DNA of 36,918 nt from a virus, in the IMG/VR virus record IMGVR_UViG_3300021964_000202, positions 1 through 36,918 of that record, one strand, 5' to 3'. The notes beneath the pieces were generated by a model. The model searched no databases. It was given only the letters and a program-made list of their open reading frames with translations, and was not told the origin of the DNA. The position numbers and the translations under genes were made by a program. This document shows, piece after piece, positions 1-6,488 of this stretch. Numbering within the stretch: the stretch's first letter is position 1; each line of letters starts with the position of its first letter.

Positions 1-834
1 CATAGAAGTAAACTTACCTGTAGCTTTGTTAATTTTTCCTGCGTCTACCATTTTTGCTTTGTCAGAAAATTTCATTCCCTTCATAGTAGTAGAACCAACG
101 CTTGTAGCTTTACCGGCTAAAGGAATTCTTGTAACTGATTTACCACCTCTTGAAATATAATTTTTAGGGCCCTTAGCTGTAGTTTTTACTAAATCAGAAT
201 AAGGGTTTTTAGATTTCATTAAATTTTTATGTAAGCTTTTTGAATTTATATTAGATGCACTTGAAGATACTTTTGGAAAGACACCGATGGTTTTCATAAA
301 TTTTTTAGCATCAATTGATTTACCAACTCTAGCTTTCATAACTTTACCTGGTTTAACAGATTCATCTTGAAGACCCATGTCTCCGCCTTTAGATCTGCCT
401 AAAATTTCTTTCATCTTTTTTTTATTAAACATAGCAGCAGCCATTCCTAAAGGCATTGGCTTACCTTCATCTTTCATTTTTTTACCTAAAGCTAATACAC
501 CTAACGCAGCTTTCATTACTTTACCTGGTTTAACTTTTTCATCTTGAAGACCCATGCCTCTGCCTTTTGCTTTCTCTGCTTTTAGAACAGCAAAATCTTT
601 TGCGTCAATTTTATTTGGTGGTGGAGCTTTGGCTGCAATTTTTGCTTGACCACCGGTAAGCATTTGTTTAGCTTCAACTGCTCTAATCTCTTTTAAATTT
701 TGTCTATCTTCATCATCAGATGCTTTTCTTGCATCGAATGGGTTTTTATAAACTTTTCTTCTATACTTATCTTTTTTATTATCTTTTACACTAAGATCTT
801 CTCTATCATATGGTCTTGCTTTAGTTTTTTGCAT
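1..834 (-). CDS. Lys-rich repeat protein, C-terminus cut by window edge
   Basis: The frame opens with ATG at 834 and stays open for 278 codons to the left edge, so the C-terminus is missing. It starts just after the large terminase stop, with an AAGGG ribosome-binding site overlapping that stop. The protein is very basic, rich in Lys, Gly, Met and Ala. A 16-residue segment occurs twice (residues 94-109 and 153-168), differing at one position; its core is MGLQDE-VKPGKVMKA. I see no enzyme motif and no membrane segment. Its position directly after terL, where portal or head genes are expected next, suggests a virion-associated or head-assembly role, but that is inference. Confidence 0.8.
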   Translation of the reverse strand, partial: MQKTKARPYDREDLSVKDNKKDKYRRKVYKNPFDARKASDDEDRQNLKEIRAVEAKQMLTGGQAKIAAKAPPPNKIDAKDFAVLKAEKAKGRGMGLQDEKVKPGKVMKAALGVLALGKKMKDEGKPMPLGMAAAMFNKKKMKEILGRSKGGDMGLQDESVKPGKVMKARVGKSIDAKKFMKTIGVFPKVSSSASNINSKSLHKNLMKSKNPYSDLVKTTAKGPKNYISRGGKSVTRIPLAGKATSVGSTTMKGMKFSDKAKMVDAGKINKATGKFTSM

Positions 835-843
835 TTTAATCCC

Positions 844-2319
844 TTAATAATATTTATAATCCTTTTCTAATTTCATTGGAGGATCATCCCAATCATCCGA
901 GTATGTTGAAATAAATCCACCTTGTCGATATCTTAACACAGCTTGTGTCATGCTGTCTACATAGTCATCATACTGTCCGTTAGGAAATGCTGCACATTCC
1001 TCAATAACCTCATGTGCCCAGTGTTCATCGGGAGCAAATACCATACCAGACTCAAACACAGGTGCTACTGAGTTAATTCTAGTGTGTTTATCTCTACCCC
1101 TTGCTGGAACATAATCGATTACGGGTATACCCGCTCTACGCAATTCCTGGATTAGGGGTTGACCAGAAGCTTTAGCTTCAACAATTACAGTCTCAGGTTC
1201 CCAATAGTGATATTGTTCTAAGGCTAAATTTTTTAAATCAGGAAAATCATAACGTCCCTTTTGTGCATCTAATAACATAATACATTTTTCATAACCTTCT
1301 ACAGGTTCAAAGATTCCCCAAGTTGTAATCGCTGAATAGTCTGCAGTTTCTTTTTTTGAAAACGCAGTATCATAACTTTGTATGACATGTAATAATTTTG
1401 GTAAATGTTCTTTATCCCAGACTTGCCACCAATCTCTTTTAATGATTGCACCTTCTTCTGAAGTTGGATCTTGCATGTATTGGGCATTCCAATTTTTTAC
1501 AGAAATAGATGCTTTGACAGAGTCAAGATCTTCTTTGTTCCAATACTCAGGCCATACTGGTTTATCGTTTGGAAGTATTGCAGGAAACTCAATTAGGTTC
1601 CACTTGTCCGCTTTCGGTTCTTTTTGTGCCTTGAGTAATCGTCCAGTCAAATCGTCTACCGCCCAACGGGTCATGACTACACAAATACGGCCACCGGGTT
1701 GTAAACGTTGTCGTGGCCCTGATGTATACCATTCATAAGCACGTTCCATTGCTGAGTCTGACATAGAGTCTTGCTCAGTGTGTGGGTCATCGATAATAAG
1801 TAAGTCCGCCCCTCGTCCTGTGATAGAACCGCCAACACCCGCTGCAAAATATTCCCCACCATGATTGGTCTCCCATCGGCCTTTTGCCTTACTATCTTCT
1901 CGGAGTGTAACATTTCCGAAAATCATTTTATACTCCTTAGTGTTCATTAAGTTTCGAACCTTGCTACCGAACCTAGATGATAATTCTGCGTTGTGTGAAA
2001 CTTGCATAATTTTCATCTTAGGAAACTTCCCTATCATCCAAGCAGGAAATAAGTAAGAAGCAAATTCTGATTTAGTATGTCTAGGAGGCATATTTATAAT
2101 GAGCCTCTTTTCTTTGTTAGCAGCTATATCCTCAAAAGCATGTGCAATAATTTGGTGGTGTCCATATTTTTTTGGATTATCTGTTTTTCTATAAATAAAA
2201 TCTTCCCAAACAGTTTGGGCAAATACTAAAAAATTATCTTGAACTAATTTAATCCATTCTAATTGTTTTTTAAAAATTATATTTTTTAATTCTTCATCTG
2301 ATAATCGATCTATATCCAT
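844..2319 (-). CDS. terL: Terminase large subunit (packaging ATPase/nuclease)
   Basis: 491 aa, the normal length for the family. It packages DNA into the procapsid and cuts it. N-terminal ATPase: deviant Walker A MPPRHTKSE (77-85), Walker B LLIIDD (173-178) and coupling motif TRW (217-219). C-terminal RNase H-like nuclease: acidic residues at D317 (SYDTA), E381 (VIVEAK) and D452/D455 (DDYVDS). Start ATG 2319 has no Shine-Dalgarno; a TATATAAAAT stretch precedes it directly. An intrinsic terminator and a CCCCCGGGGG palindrome lie just upstream, so it is probably transcribed apart from the genes at 2600-5663. The small terminase is unusually far away, at 8016-8540. Confidence 0.97.
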   Translation of the reverse strand: MDIDRLSDEELKNIIFKKQLEWIKLVQDNFLVFAQTVWEDFIYRKTDNPKKYGHHQIIAHAFEDIAANKEKRLIINMPPRHTKSEFASYLFPAWMIGKFPKMKIMQVSHNAELSSRFGSKVRNLMNTKEYKMIFGNVTLREDSKAKGRWETNHGGEYFAAGVGGSITGRGADLLIIDDPHTEQDSMSDSAMERAYEWYTSGPRQRLQPGGRICVVMTRWAVDDLTGRLLKAQKEPKADKWNLIEFPAILPNDKPVWPEYWNKEDLDSVKASISVKNWNAQYMQDPTSEEGAIIKRDWWQVWDKEHLPKLLHVIQSYDTAFSKKETADYSAITTWGIFEPVEGYEKCIMLLDAQKGRYDFPDLKNLALEQYHYWEPETVIVEAKASGQPLIQELRRAGIPVIDYVPARGRDKHTRINSVAPVFESGMVFAPDEHWAHEVIEECAAFPNGQYDDYVDSMTQAVLRYRQGGFISTYSDDWDDPPMKLEKDYKYY

Positions 2320-2330
2320 AATTTTATATA

Positions 2331-2340
2331 CCCCCGGGGG
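2331..2340. other. CCCCCGGGGG palindrome upstream of terL; possible genome-end or cleavage site
   Basis: A perfect 10-base all-GC palindrome in an AT-rich genome, 11 bases before the terL start. GC-rich cohesive-end sites of about this length next to terminase genes are known in several phage groups, so a packaging or cos-type site is a reasonable guess. The sequence alone does not show cleavage. Confidence 0.3.
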
Positions 2341-2351
2341 CTAGGGACTCC

Positions 2352-2374
2352 AAAAAAAACAAAGACCCCCTTTG
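2352..2374 (-). terminator. Intrinsic terminator ahead of terL
   Basis: Read on the minus strand, CAAAG-GGGGT-CTTTG forms a 5-bp stem with a 5-base loop (2374 to 2360), followed directly by eight T (2359 to 2352). The stem is short but the T-run is strong. It would stop transcription coming from the 2600-5663 genes before terL. Confidence 0.5.
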
Positions 2375-2563
2375 CAGTAATACATTCATACCGTTTGCAT
2401 AGCTAGTATATTTATTTATCAAGCTTTATAAACCCCGTTGCCCACAAAATCTAGGGGTATAAACGCAATTAAAATACAAGATCTTGTGGTTTTCTGTTTA
2501 GAAACTCGTAGGAGCCTTCTATACGCTGGTGATTTACAGGTTATAGGTGAGGTTATTTAAGGA

Positions 2564-2591
2564 AGGTCGTAGCCCATAAGGGCTACGACTT
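2564..2591 (-). terminator. Strong hairpin just after the 2600-2851 gene
   Basis: A perfect 10-bp stem, GTCGTAGCCC (2566-2575) and its complement (2580-2589), around a 4-base ATAA/TTAT loop, extended by a G-T and an A-T pair. It starts 10 bases after the stop of the upstream gene. There is no T-run in the minus direction, so it may protect or process the 3' end rather than terminate on its own. Between it and the terminator at 2374 (about 190 bases) I see no gene or tRNA. Confidence 0.5.
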
Positions 2592-2599
2592 ATGCGTGA

Positions 2600-2851
2600 T
2601 TACTGTTGTAGTTGCTGTATTAGACTACTAAACTTATCTAATATCTTTTGTTTAAACTCATCAACTACTTCATTACCTTGATTTTCTAATATGTGTTTCT
2701 CTACTTCGCCTTGTAATAGTTGAAACATTATTTCATAGTTGAGTTGTTTCTTGCCATTGACCTCAATGTGCATATCGGACATTGCAGTCGGTTGATTATC
2801 ATTAACACGTTCTGCTAATGTTTTAGCAATAGTGATTAGACTATTTGTCAT
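2600..2851 (-). CDS. Small hypothetical protein (83 aa)
   Basis: I do not recognise the family. Start ATG 2851 has a GGAGAG site and overlaps the 3' end of the next upstream gene (stop at 2841) by 11 bases, typical of coupled translation. The protein is polar and probably mostly helical, ending in a Gln-rich helix (SSLIQQLQQ). No catalytic or membrane motif is visible. It is the last gene of the run 4052 to 2600, which has its own candidate promoters, and a strong hairpin follows the stop. By position and size it looks like an early accessory gene. Confidence 0.75.
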   Translation of the reverse strand: MTNSLITIAKTLAERVNDNQPTAMSDMHIEVNGKKQLNYEIMFQLLQGEVEKHILENQGNEVVDEFKQKILDKFSSLIQQLQQ

Positions 2852-3167
2852 TGTTCTCTCCTATCGCTTTATATTCACAATACTCCATCTCGGTTGTGAA
2901 TTGATTGTATAAATCATTATGAGCAATCTTAAAGTTTGCTGTTTCAAACTTTCGTCTCTTACGATTTATTTTCTGCAAACCAAAGCTATTGCCATTCTCA
3001 TCTTGAACAATAATTAGGTTTTGTTTTGTTCTGTCAAAGCAATCAACTATGTTTTGTTTCATAGTGTCTAACTCTTTAGCAAGTCTGTTAGACTTTAGCT
3101 TTAATTGAACGTATGCAAGAATTACTTTTTTCTCATCTTGCTTTAGTTTTCTTATTGCATTTGTCAT
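2841..3167 (-). CDS. Small hypothetical protein with N-terminal helical region (108 aa)
   Basis: Start ATG 3167 has a clear AAGGAG site 8 bases upstream. The first ~50 residues are charged and helical, likely coiled coil (KLKSNRLAKELDTMKQN). A strand-like segment follows (LIIVQDENGN), then a basic patch (KINRKRRKF). This layout could suit a nucleic-acid- or protein-binding early protein, but I recognise no family. A candidate promoter at 3202-3230 lies directly upstream, so this and the following gene (2600-2851) may form a small unit of their own. Confidence 0.75.
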   Translation of the reverse strand: MTNAIRKLKQDEKKVILAYVQLKLKSNRLAKELDTMKQNIVDCFDRTKQNLIIVQDENGNSFGLQKINRKRRKFETANFKIAHNDLYNQFTTEMEYCEYKAIGENNDK

Positions 3168-3201
3168 TTATTACTCCTTTTTTTAGTTTTGACTTGAACA
3201 A

Positions 3202-3230
3202 CTTATCAAATCCCATGAGTAATACAACAA
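3202..3230 (-). promoter_or_regulatory. Candidate promoter, TTGTTG-17-GATAAG
   Basis: On the minus strand, TTGTTG (3230-3225) and GATAAG (3207-3202) are 17 bases apart, 35 bases before the ATG at 3167. The spacer holds ATGGGATTT next to the -10. A near copy with an 18-base spacer lies at 4120-4149 before the gene at 4052, and the shared sequence supports a real element. The hexamers are only fair matches to sigma-70 consensus. Confidence 0.45.
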
Positions 3231-3273
3231 TTAAATTGCCTACTAACATATTTATTTTACTTGCTAATTATAA

Positions 3274-3447
3274 TCATTCTAAAGTGTTTAAATGTCTATC
3301 AACTGTTTCTGCAACCTCGTTGGGAAGTACCACCAAGTTCTCGGTTGTGCCGTCCTCGTATTCAATATTAATTGACCACGAGATTATTTTTTTACGAGGC
3401 GAGGGCGAGGCTTTAGCCTCGCCAATCATGTTAGATAAATCTAACAT
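3274..3447 (-). CDS. Small hypothetical protein (57 aa)
   Basis: I chose ATG 3447, which overlaps the upstream gene's stop (3441-3443) by 7 bases; a GTG at 3465 and an ATG at 3429 are alternatives. No good ribosome-binding site is seen, so translation is likely coupled. The protein has a basic linker (KASPSPRKK), then a strand-rich part (ISWSINIEYEDGT) and a C-terminal helix (NEVAETVDRHLN). The family is unknown to me. The start region is covered by two adjacent perfect hairpins (3404-3447), which may control its translation. Confidence 0.6.
   Translation of the reverse strand: MLDLSNMIGEAKASPSPRKKIISWSINIEYEDGTTENLVVLPNEVAETVDRHLNTLE
3404..3447 (-). promoter_or_regulatory. Two adjacent perfect hairpins over a gene start
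   Basis: The first palindrome has 9-bp arms (3428-3436 and 3439-3447) with a 2-base centre, and includes the ATG at 3447. The second, GC-rich, has 8-bp arms GGCGAGGC (3404-3411) and GCCTCGCC (3416-3423) with a 4-base loop. Both lie inside the 5' coding part of the 57-aa gene and directly after the end of the gene at 3441-4052. Translational control or transcript processing is possible. Confidence 0.4.
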
Positions 3448-4052
3448 ATCTGAAAGCCACCACACTCGTTAAGAAATCTTATAAACCTCTTAACATTGTC
3501 TTCGCTAAATGGGTAGCTATCGTCCCAAGTTCTAGTCTTGTAAAGTGCGTCCCACTTTACTTTCACGTCAGCAGGGTAGTCAATCGGTGCAGTGTCGTTA
3601 TCTATTCCTGCGTCTGCCACGAGCTTATCCATTTCATCTTGAACTTTCTTATTCCATTGTTCCGACACACGAGCTCTATCTTTATTTTCTTTTTCTCTCT
3701 GCAAACATTCGCCACTTGATACTGCTAAATGCAATTCATCACGTATCTCTAGTGCCTCTTGTTCACTCCATTCCATACCACTGTTGTCCTGCAATGCGTC
3801 TGCGTGTTGTTCAGTGAACCATTCTTTGTTATTTATCTTATCGTGTATTAACGAGGCGAGTGGTCTCCACCACCACACATTTGCTCGGTAATATATTCCT
3901 GCATTTATTTCTTCGTACTTTTCCTTTTGTTCAAAGTAATCCTCTATCTCTTTCTTCGTTGGTTGAGGTTGTTTATTCGTGAACATATTAGTTGGTCTTT
4001 TAGGTTCTTCCCCAATTATTTTTGGTTTTAAGCCATACACGTCCATTCCCAT
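3441..4052 (-). CDS. Conserved phage-type protein of unknown function (MGMDVYG... type, 203 aa)
   Basis: Start ATG 4052 has an AAGGAG site 6 bases upstream. The N-terminus MGMDVYGLKPK and the internal YYRANVWWWRPL (residues 54-65) are marks of a protein type I associate with phage and bacterial genomes, without an assigned function. The C-terminal half is acidic and helical, ending in ECGGFQIC. No catalytic triad or metal motif is clear. It heads the run 4052 to 2600; a candidate promoter at 4120-4149 lies about 70 bases upstream. Early host-related function is likely by position only. Confidence 0.8.
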   Translation of the reverse strand: MGMDVYGLKPKIIGEEPKRPTNMFTNKQPQPTKKEIEDYFEQKEKYEEINAGIYYRANVWWWRPLASLIHDKINNKEWFTEQHADALQDNSGMEWSEQEALEIRDELHLAVSSGECLQREKENKDRARVSEQWNKKVQDEMDKLVADAGIDNDTAPIDYPADVKVKWDALYKTRTWDDSYPFSEDNVKRFIRFLNECGGFQIC

Positions 4053-4358
4053 ATCTTTCTCCTTTGTTTTTGTTTAAGGGTGTTCCGACAAACAGTTCAG
4101 CGAACACCCAACTTAATGTCTTATCAACTCCCATTACATAGTGCAACAATTATCTTTTAGAATTATTCTAAAGTAGAAACCCACATCTCTTATTACCACC
4201 AGCAGTGCCGTAGCTCTGTTTCTTTCCAGCAGGGCACGCACCAGCTTCTAAGGACACGAGACGACATCAAATGATTCCTGCTAACGAGAGGACAGCCAGT
4301 CCTGTTACCACCAGCGTCCCTGATGGCCACATCAGTAAAGCAAATACCCACGCACCGA
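4053..4358. other. Gene-free stretch with promoter, dyad and start of the ACGAG-rich island
   Basis: The left third is AT-rich and holds the candidate promoter at 4120-4149 and a 17-base perfect dyad TTTAGAAT-T-ATTCTAAA at 4156-4172. From about 4195 rightward the composition changes to GC-richer sequence with CCAGC/ACCAGC repeats (9-mer CCAGCAGGG at 4226-4234) and ACGAG at 4256 and 4284. A plus-strand frame at 4271-4480 is antisense to the next gene and is not believed. No RNA gene was recognised. Confidence 0.5.
4120..4149 (-). promoter_or_regulatory. Candidate promoter, TTGTTG-18-GATAAG
   Basis: On the minus strand, TTGTTG (4149-4144) and GATAAG (4125-4120) are 18 bases apart, ahead of the gene starting at 4052. 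The ATGGGAGTT before the -10 matches the element at 3202-3230 except for one base. A palindrome TTTAGAATTATTCTAAA at 4156-4172 sits just upstream of the -35 and could be an operator. Confidence 0.45.
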
Positions 4359-4724
4359 CTATGAGCGACACGAGCTTCCTTTCTCCTGGACCAGCTCCTG
4401 GGCAGTCACCTCAAGGGCCCACCAGACCAAATCATTCGCGAGCTGGCGTAACGAGCCCGGATCTTTCGAGGTATGACTGAGCATGTCTCCAGTGTTCAGG
4501 CCCGCGTCATCAGCGTGATCCCGTAGCAGCTGCCAGATCTCACCTTCATGTTGATCATGAAAGGCTTCAGTCTCTGAGTAATAAGTGACACCGGAAACGC
4601 CACCGCTACATCCGTGTTTTGCAATGTCCTCTATGAGGCCGATGTCCTGTGCTTGGTATTCTTTTAGACATTCCTTCAGGGATGGCATCATCCACCAACT
4701 TTTCATTTCTTGTGCTTCGATCAT
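4359..4724 (-). CDS. Conserved phage protein, DUF7222-like (121 aa)
   Basis: Start ATG 4724 has an AAGGAG site 7 bases upstream. Residues ~38-60 (GGVSGVTYYSETEAFHDQHE) and the following helices (EIWQLLRDHADDAGL...LANDLVWWALEVTAQEL) resemble a small helical phage protein family I know as DUF7222; the match is from memory. Function is unknown. The gene lies in an island that is GC-richer than the rest of the window, which suggests transfer from a different phage background. It is followed by the gene-free stretch 4053-4358 and preceded by the 83-aa gene at 4776-5027. Confidence 0.8.
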   Translation of the reverse strand: MIEAQEMKSWWMMPSLKECLKEYQAQDIGLIEDIAKHGCSGGVSGVTYYSETEAFHDQHEGEIWQLLRDHADDAGLNTGDMLSHTSKDPGSLRQLANDLVWWALEVTAQELVQEKGSSCRS

Positions 4725-4775
4725 ATGTATCTCCTTTTATGTTTGTGGTATACATAAGACCAGATGGGATAACTG

Positions 4776-5027
4776 TCAAGCTTTTATTTTTTTTAATTTC
4801 TCTTCTATCTGTAGCAGCAGGTCAGCTGAGTCTGCACGAAGTGTAGCCTCTTTCTTTTCGTAATCACTTTTGGGTTCTTCGACATTGTCTACGAGCCAAT
4901 CCGTAATGAATTGTAACAGCGTGGTGAGCTGAAGGTTCTGCTTCTGCAGCCCCCGTAGTCTAGTTTCGTAGGTACGAGCTTTGTTCTGATCCTGAACGAG
5001 ACGTATAGCTTCATTTATTTCAGTCAT
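4776..5027 (-). CDS. Small helical protein (83 aa)
   Basis: I chose ATG 5027 over an ATG at 5048 because an AAGGAG site lies 6 bases before it. The protein is almost entirely charged helix and likely coiled coil (e.g. ARTYETRLRGLQKQNLQL and LLLQIEEKLKKIKA), with no catalytic motif. A role as a small dimeric binding protein is possible but unsupported. Gene and flanks belong to the GC-richer 4.2-5.4 kb island and contain ACGAG pentamers at 4891, 4974 and 4996. Confidence 0.7.
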   Translation of the reverse strand: MTEINEAIRLVQDQNKARTYETRLRGLQKQNLQLTTLLQFITDWLVDNVEEPKSDYEKKEATLRADSADLLLQIEEKLKKIKA

Positions 5028-5144
5028 TGTTTCTCCTTTTCCCAACAATACGACATCGTGGGATATCTGTCAAGCCTCAAATTCACACAGGTCGTGCCTG
5101 ACGTCCCCTGCTGGTACTAACTAAAAGGGAAAAAAGAACCAGCA

Positions 5145-5359
5145 ACGAGAACGAGAACGAGAGCTTGCCTCTGATCCAGCACGGCTGGTGCTGCAGGGGG
5201 CTCTTTCCGGTGTTCATTGTAAACGAGAAACGAGGAATTGCAACGAGAAACGACACGAGCTTCACTTCGATCCCTGCTGGGAAGGTGCCAAGAGCTCTGC
5301 CTGGATAGCGGGCCATTGTCCTGTAAGCGAGAAACGAGAACGAGGCTTCAGTAAACGAG
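5145..5359 (+). repeat. ACGAG pentamer array, ten exact copies, all in one orientation
   Basis: ACGAG occurs at 5145, 5151, 5157, 5223, 5230, 5243, 5255, 5334, 5340 and 5355, always on the plus strand, often as ACGAGA or ACGAGAA with 6-7 base spacing. Seven more same-strand copies lie at 4256-5000. GC-rich palindromes are interspersed, such as CCAGC-ACG-GCTGG (5176-5188) and TGCTGGT/ACCAGCA (5109-5115 and 5138-5144). The array fills the gap 5049-5261 and runs into the 3' end of the nuclease gene. The function is unknown; a protein-binding array, origin or packaging signal are options. Confidence 0.6.
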
Positions 5360-5663
5360 GATCCGTGAAAACGGACACTGGTTCATACAGTTTAAGGACT
5401 CCCTCCGAGAGGGCCTCAACCAAGATAAATACTTTTCCACCCGCCTTGATATATTTATTGATCCAAACAATTTGCCACTTATTAAGCTTAGGATAACTGA
5501 CATAATCTGATTTTAATTCTATCCAAAATACACTGTTGTTAGATACTGCGTGTACATCAGGAATACCATTGATTGTGCTAGATTCTATGCGAGTAAAAAA
5601 GATTTCTGGGCAACCTTTTTTTAGTTTTTGCCACAACAAACTCTCACGATTTTTAGCTGCCAT
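5262..5663 (-). CDS. VRR-NUC-like nuclease (133 aa)
   Basis: A small restriction-like (PD-(D/E)XK) nuclease of the VRR-NUC type, common in phages and thought to act on DNA junctions or flaps. The visible core is the metal site G33-IPD36 and E49-L-K51 (WIELK), followed by Q64 in a helix. Start ATG 5663 lies one base after the upstream oxygenase stop. The domain ends near residue 95. The last ~32 residues are encoded by the ACGAG-rich array, have a different composition and look like an extension caused by the array replacing the original gene end. It may help process replication or packaging intermediates. Confidence 0.85.
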   Translation of the reverse strand: MAAKNRESLLWQKLKKGCPEIFFTRIESSTINGIPDVHAVSNNSVFWIELKSDYVSYPKLNKWQIVWINKYIKAGGKVFILVEALSEGVLKLYEPVSVFTDPRLLKPRSRFSLTGQWPAIQAELLAPSQQGSK

Positions 5664-5664
5664 A

Positions 5665-6201
5665 TCAAGTCAAGACTATGTTAATATTTGTTCTAAATGG
5701 CATATCTGTTTGAGTCACAGGTCTATGCTTTACAGTGCCATCAAATAAGATCAAACTGTTCTCAACTGACTCTACCCGTTCACCAGCAGGTGAGTATTCT
5801 AAATACCCATTACAAGTATTTAATTGATAGATTGCAACGAGATGAGAGTAGTCTTCATCAATGTGATAATCAAACTTAATTGGTTCCTTATCTCTGTAAT
5901 AGTTATTAATCCAAATTCTTTTGTATGTATTAAAATTTAATTTACCCAACAAAGGCATCATAATTTCATGAAAAAATGGTGAATAGAATCTTTGTGGATG
6001 TTCAGTAAATAAATAATGCTGTTGTTTCCAAACCTGACTTGCTTCTATCTTGTCATCATTAACAATTTTATTATCATTACCAAGCTTCATCGTGCCACCA
6101 AGCTCAACGCATTCATTAAACCAAGGGAAGTCTCGGTGGTATACCATTGTACATATACGCTTATGATCTTCTTTGCTTAGAAAGTTTTTATATAACTTCA
6201 T
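5665..6201 (-). CDS. 2OG-Fe(II) oxygenase, prolyl-4-hydroxylase-like (178 aa)
   Basis: A non-haem iron, 2-oxoglutarate-dependent oxygenase fold. Iron ligands are H113-x-D115 (YHIDED) and H159 (VKHRPV), and R170 (MPFRTN) is the likely 2OG carboxylate binder. The segment LVAIYQLNTCNGYLEY gives the core strands. The substrate cannot be read from sequence. It overlaps the upstream 96-aa gene by 4 bases (ATGA) and lies downstream of the halogenase in the same transcript, so they may share a pathway. It is one of six such proteins in the window. Confidence 0.9.
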   Translation of the reverse strand: MKLYKNFLSKEDHKRICTMVYHRDFPWFNECVELGGTMKLGNDNKIVNDDKIEASQVWKQQHYLFTEHPQRFYSPFFHEIMMPLLGKLNFNTYKRIWINNYYRDKEPIKFDYHIDEDYSHLVAIYQLNTCNGYLEYSPAGERVESVENSLILFDGTVKHRPVTQTDMPFRTNINIVLT

Positions 6202-6488
6202 AGTTTAGTTATCTTTACAATAACTGTATTAGGAATGATAGTAGTATTTCCTATAGATTCTATCTCACCCTTATCATCTGTGGAACAGTCTGCAAACAGT
6301 CTAGTAATACCTTTAGACTGACTAAATAAATGTCCTTTAGAAGTACAAGTAGCTAGTCTAGCTTTTTTGAGATCTTCAATGGTTAACCAACTCGCATCAC
6401 TCACGATGTCCAACCAGTCCACAGCCACCATAGGAAATTTATCTTTCCAATGTTTGGCCCGTTTTTTAATTACTATTTTTTTATTCAT
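6198..6488 (-). CDS. Small conserved-type hypothetical protein (96 aa)
   Basis: The gene overlaps the halogenase by 8 bases upstream and the oxygenase by 4 bases downstream, so the three genes are translationally linked. The protein begins with a basic helix (NKKIVIKKRAKHWKDK), then WLDIVSDASW and a strand-rich part (CTSKGHLFSQSKGITRLFADCS) ending in several short strands (NTTIIPNTVIVKI). I recall similar proteins in marine phages but know no function. Its place between halogenase and oxygenase may be chance. Confidence 0.8.
   Translation of the reverse strand: MNKKIVIKKRAKHWKDKFPMVAVDWLDIVSDASWLTIEDLKKARLATCTSKGHLFSQSKGITRLFADCSTDDKGEIESIGNTTIIPNTVIVKITKL

Noticed and set aside
1299-2056. 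Several 60-118 codon frames on both strands within terL
   Set aside because: They lie in other frames of a gene with clear, complete terminase motifs.
2375-2562. A possible tRNA or small gene in the spacer upstream of terL
   Set aside because: No T-loop GTTCGAA-type sequence, no cloverleaf pairing and no frame of useful length with a start site.
4271-4480. A 69-codon plus-strand frame rich in Thr, Pro and Ser
   Set aside because: Antisense to the DUF7222-like gene and shaped by GC-rich repeats; no start signal.
5083-5316. A 77-codon minus-strand frame across the ACGAG array
   Set aside because: It overlaps the nuclease end, its hydrophobic part (SFSFSLLVLFSLLVS) is a by-product of the repeated pentamer, and it has only a weak start site.
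5188-5496. A 102-codon plus-strand frame
   Set aside because: Mostly antisense to the VRR-NUC gene, low-complexity from the array, no ribosome-binding site.
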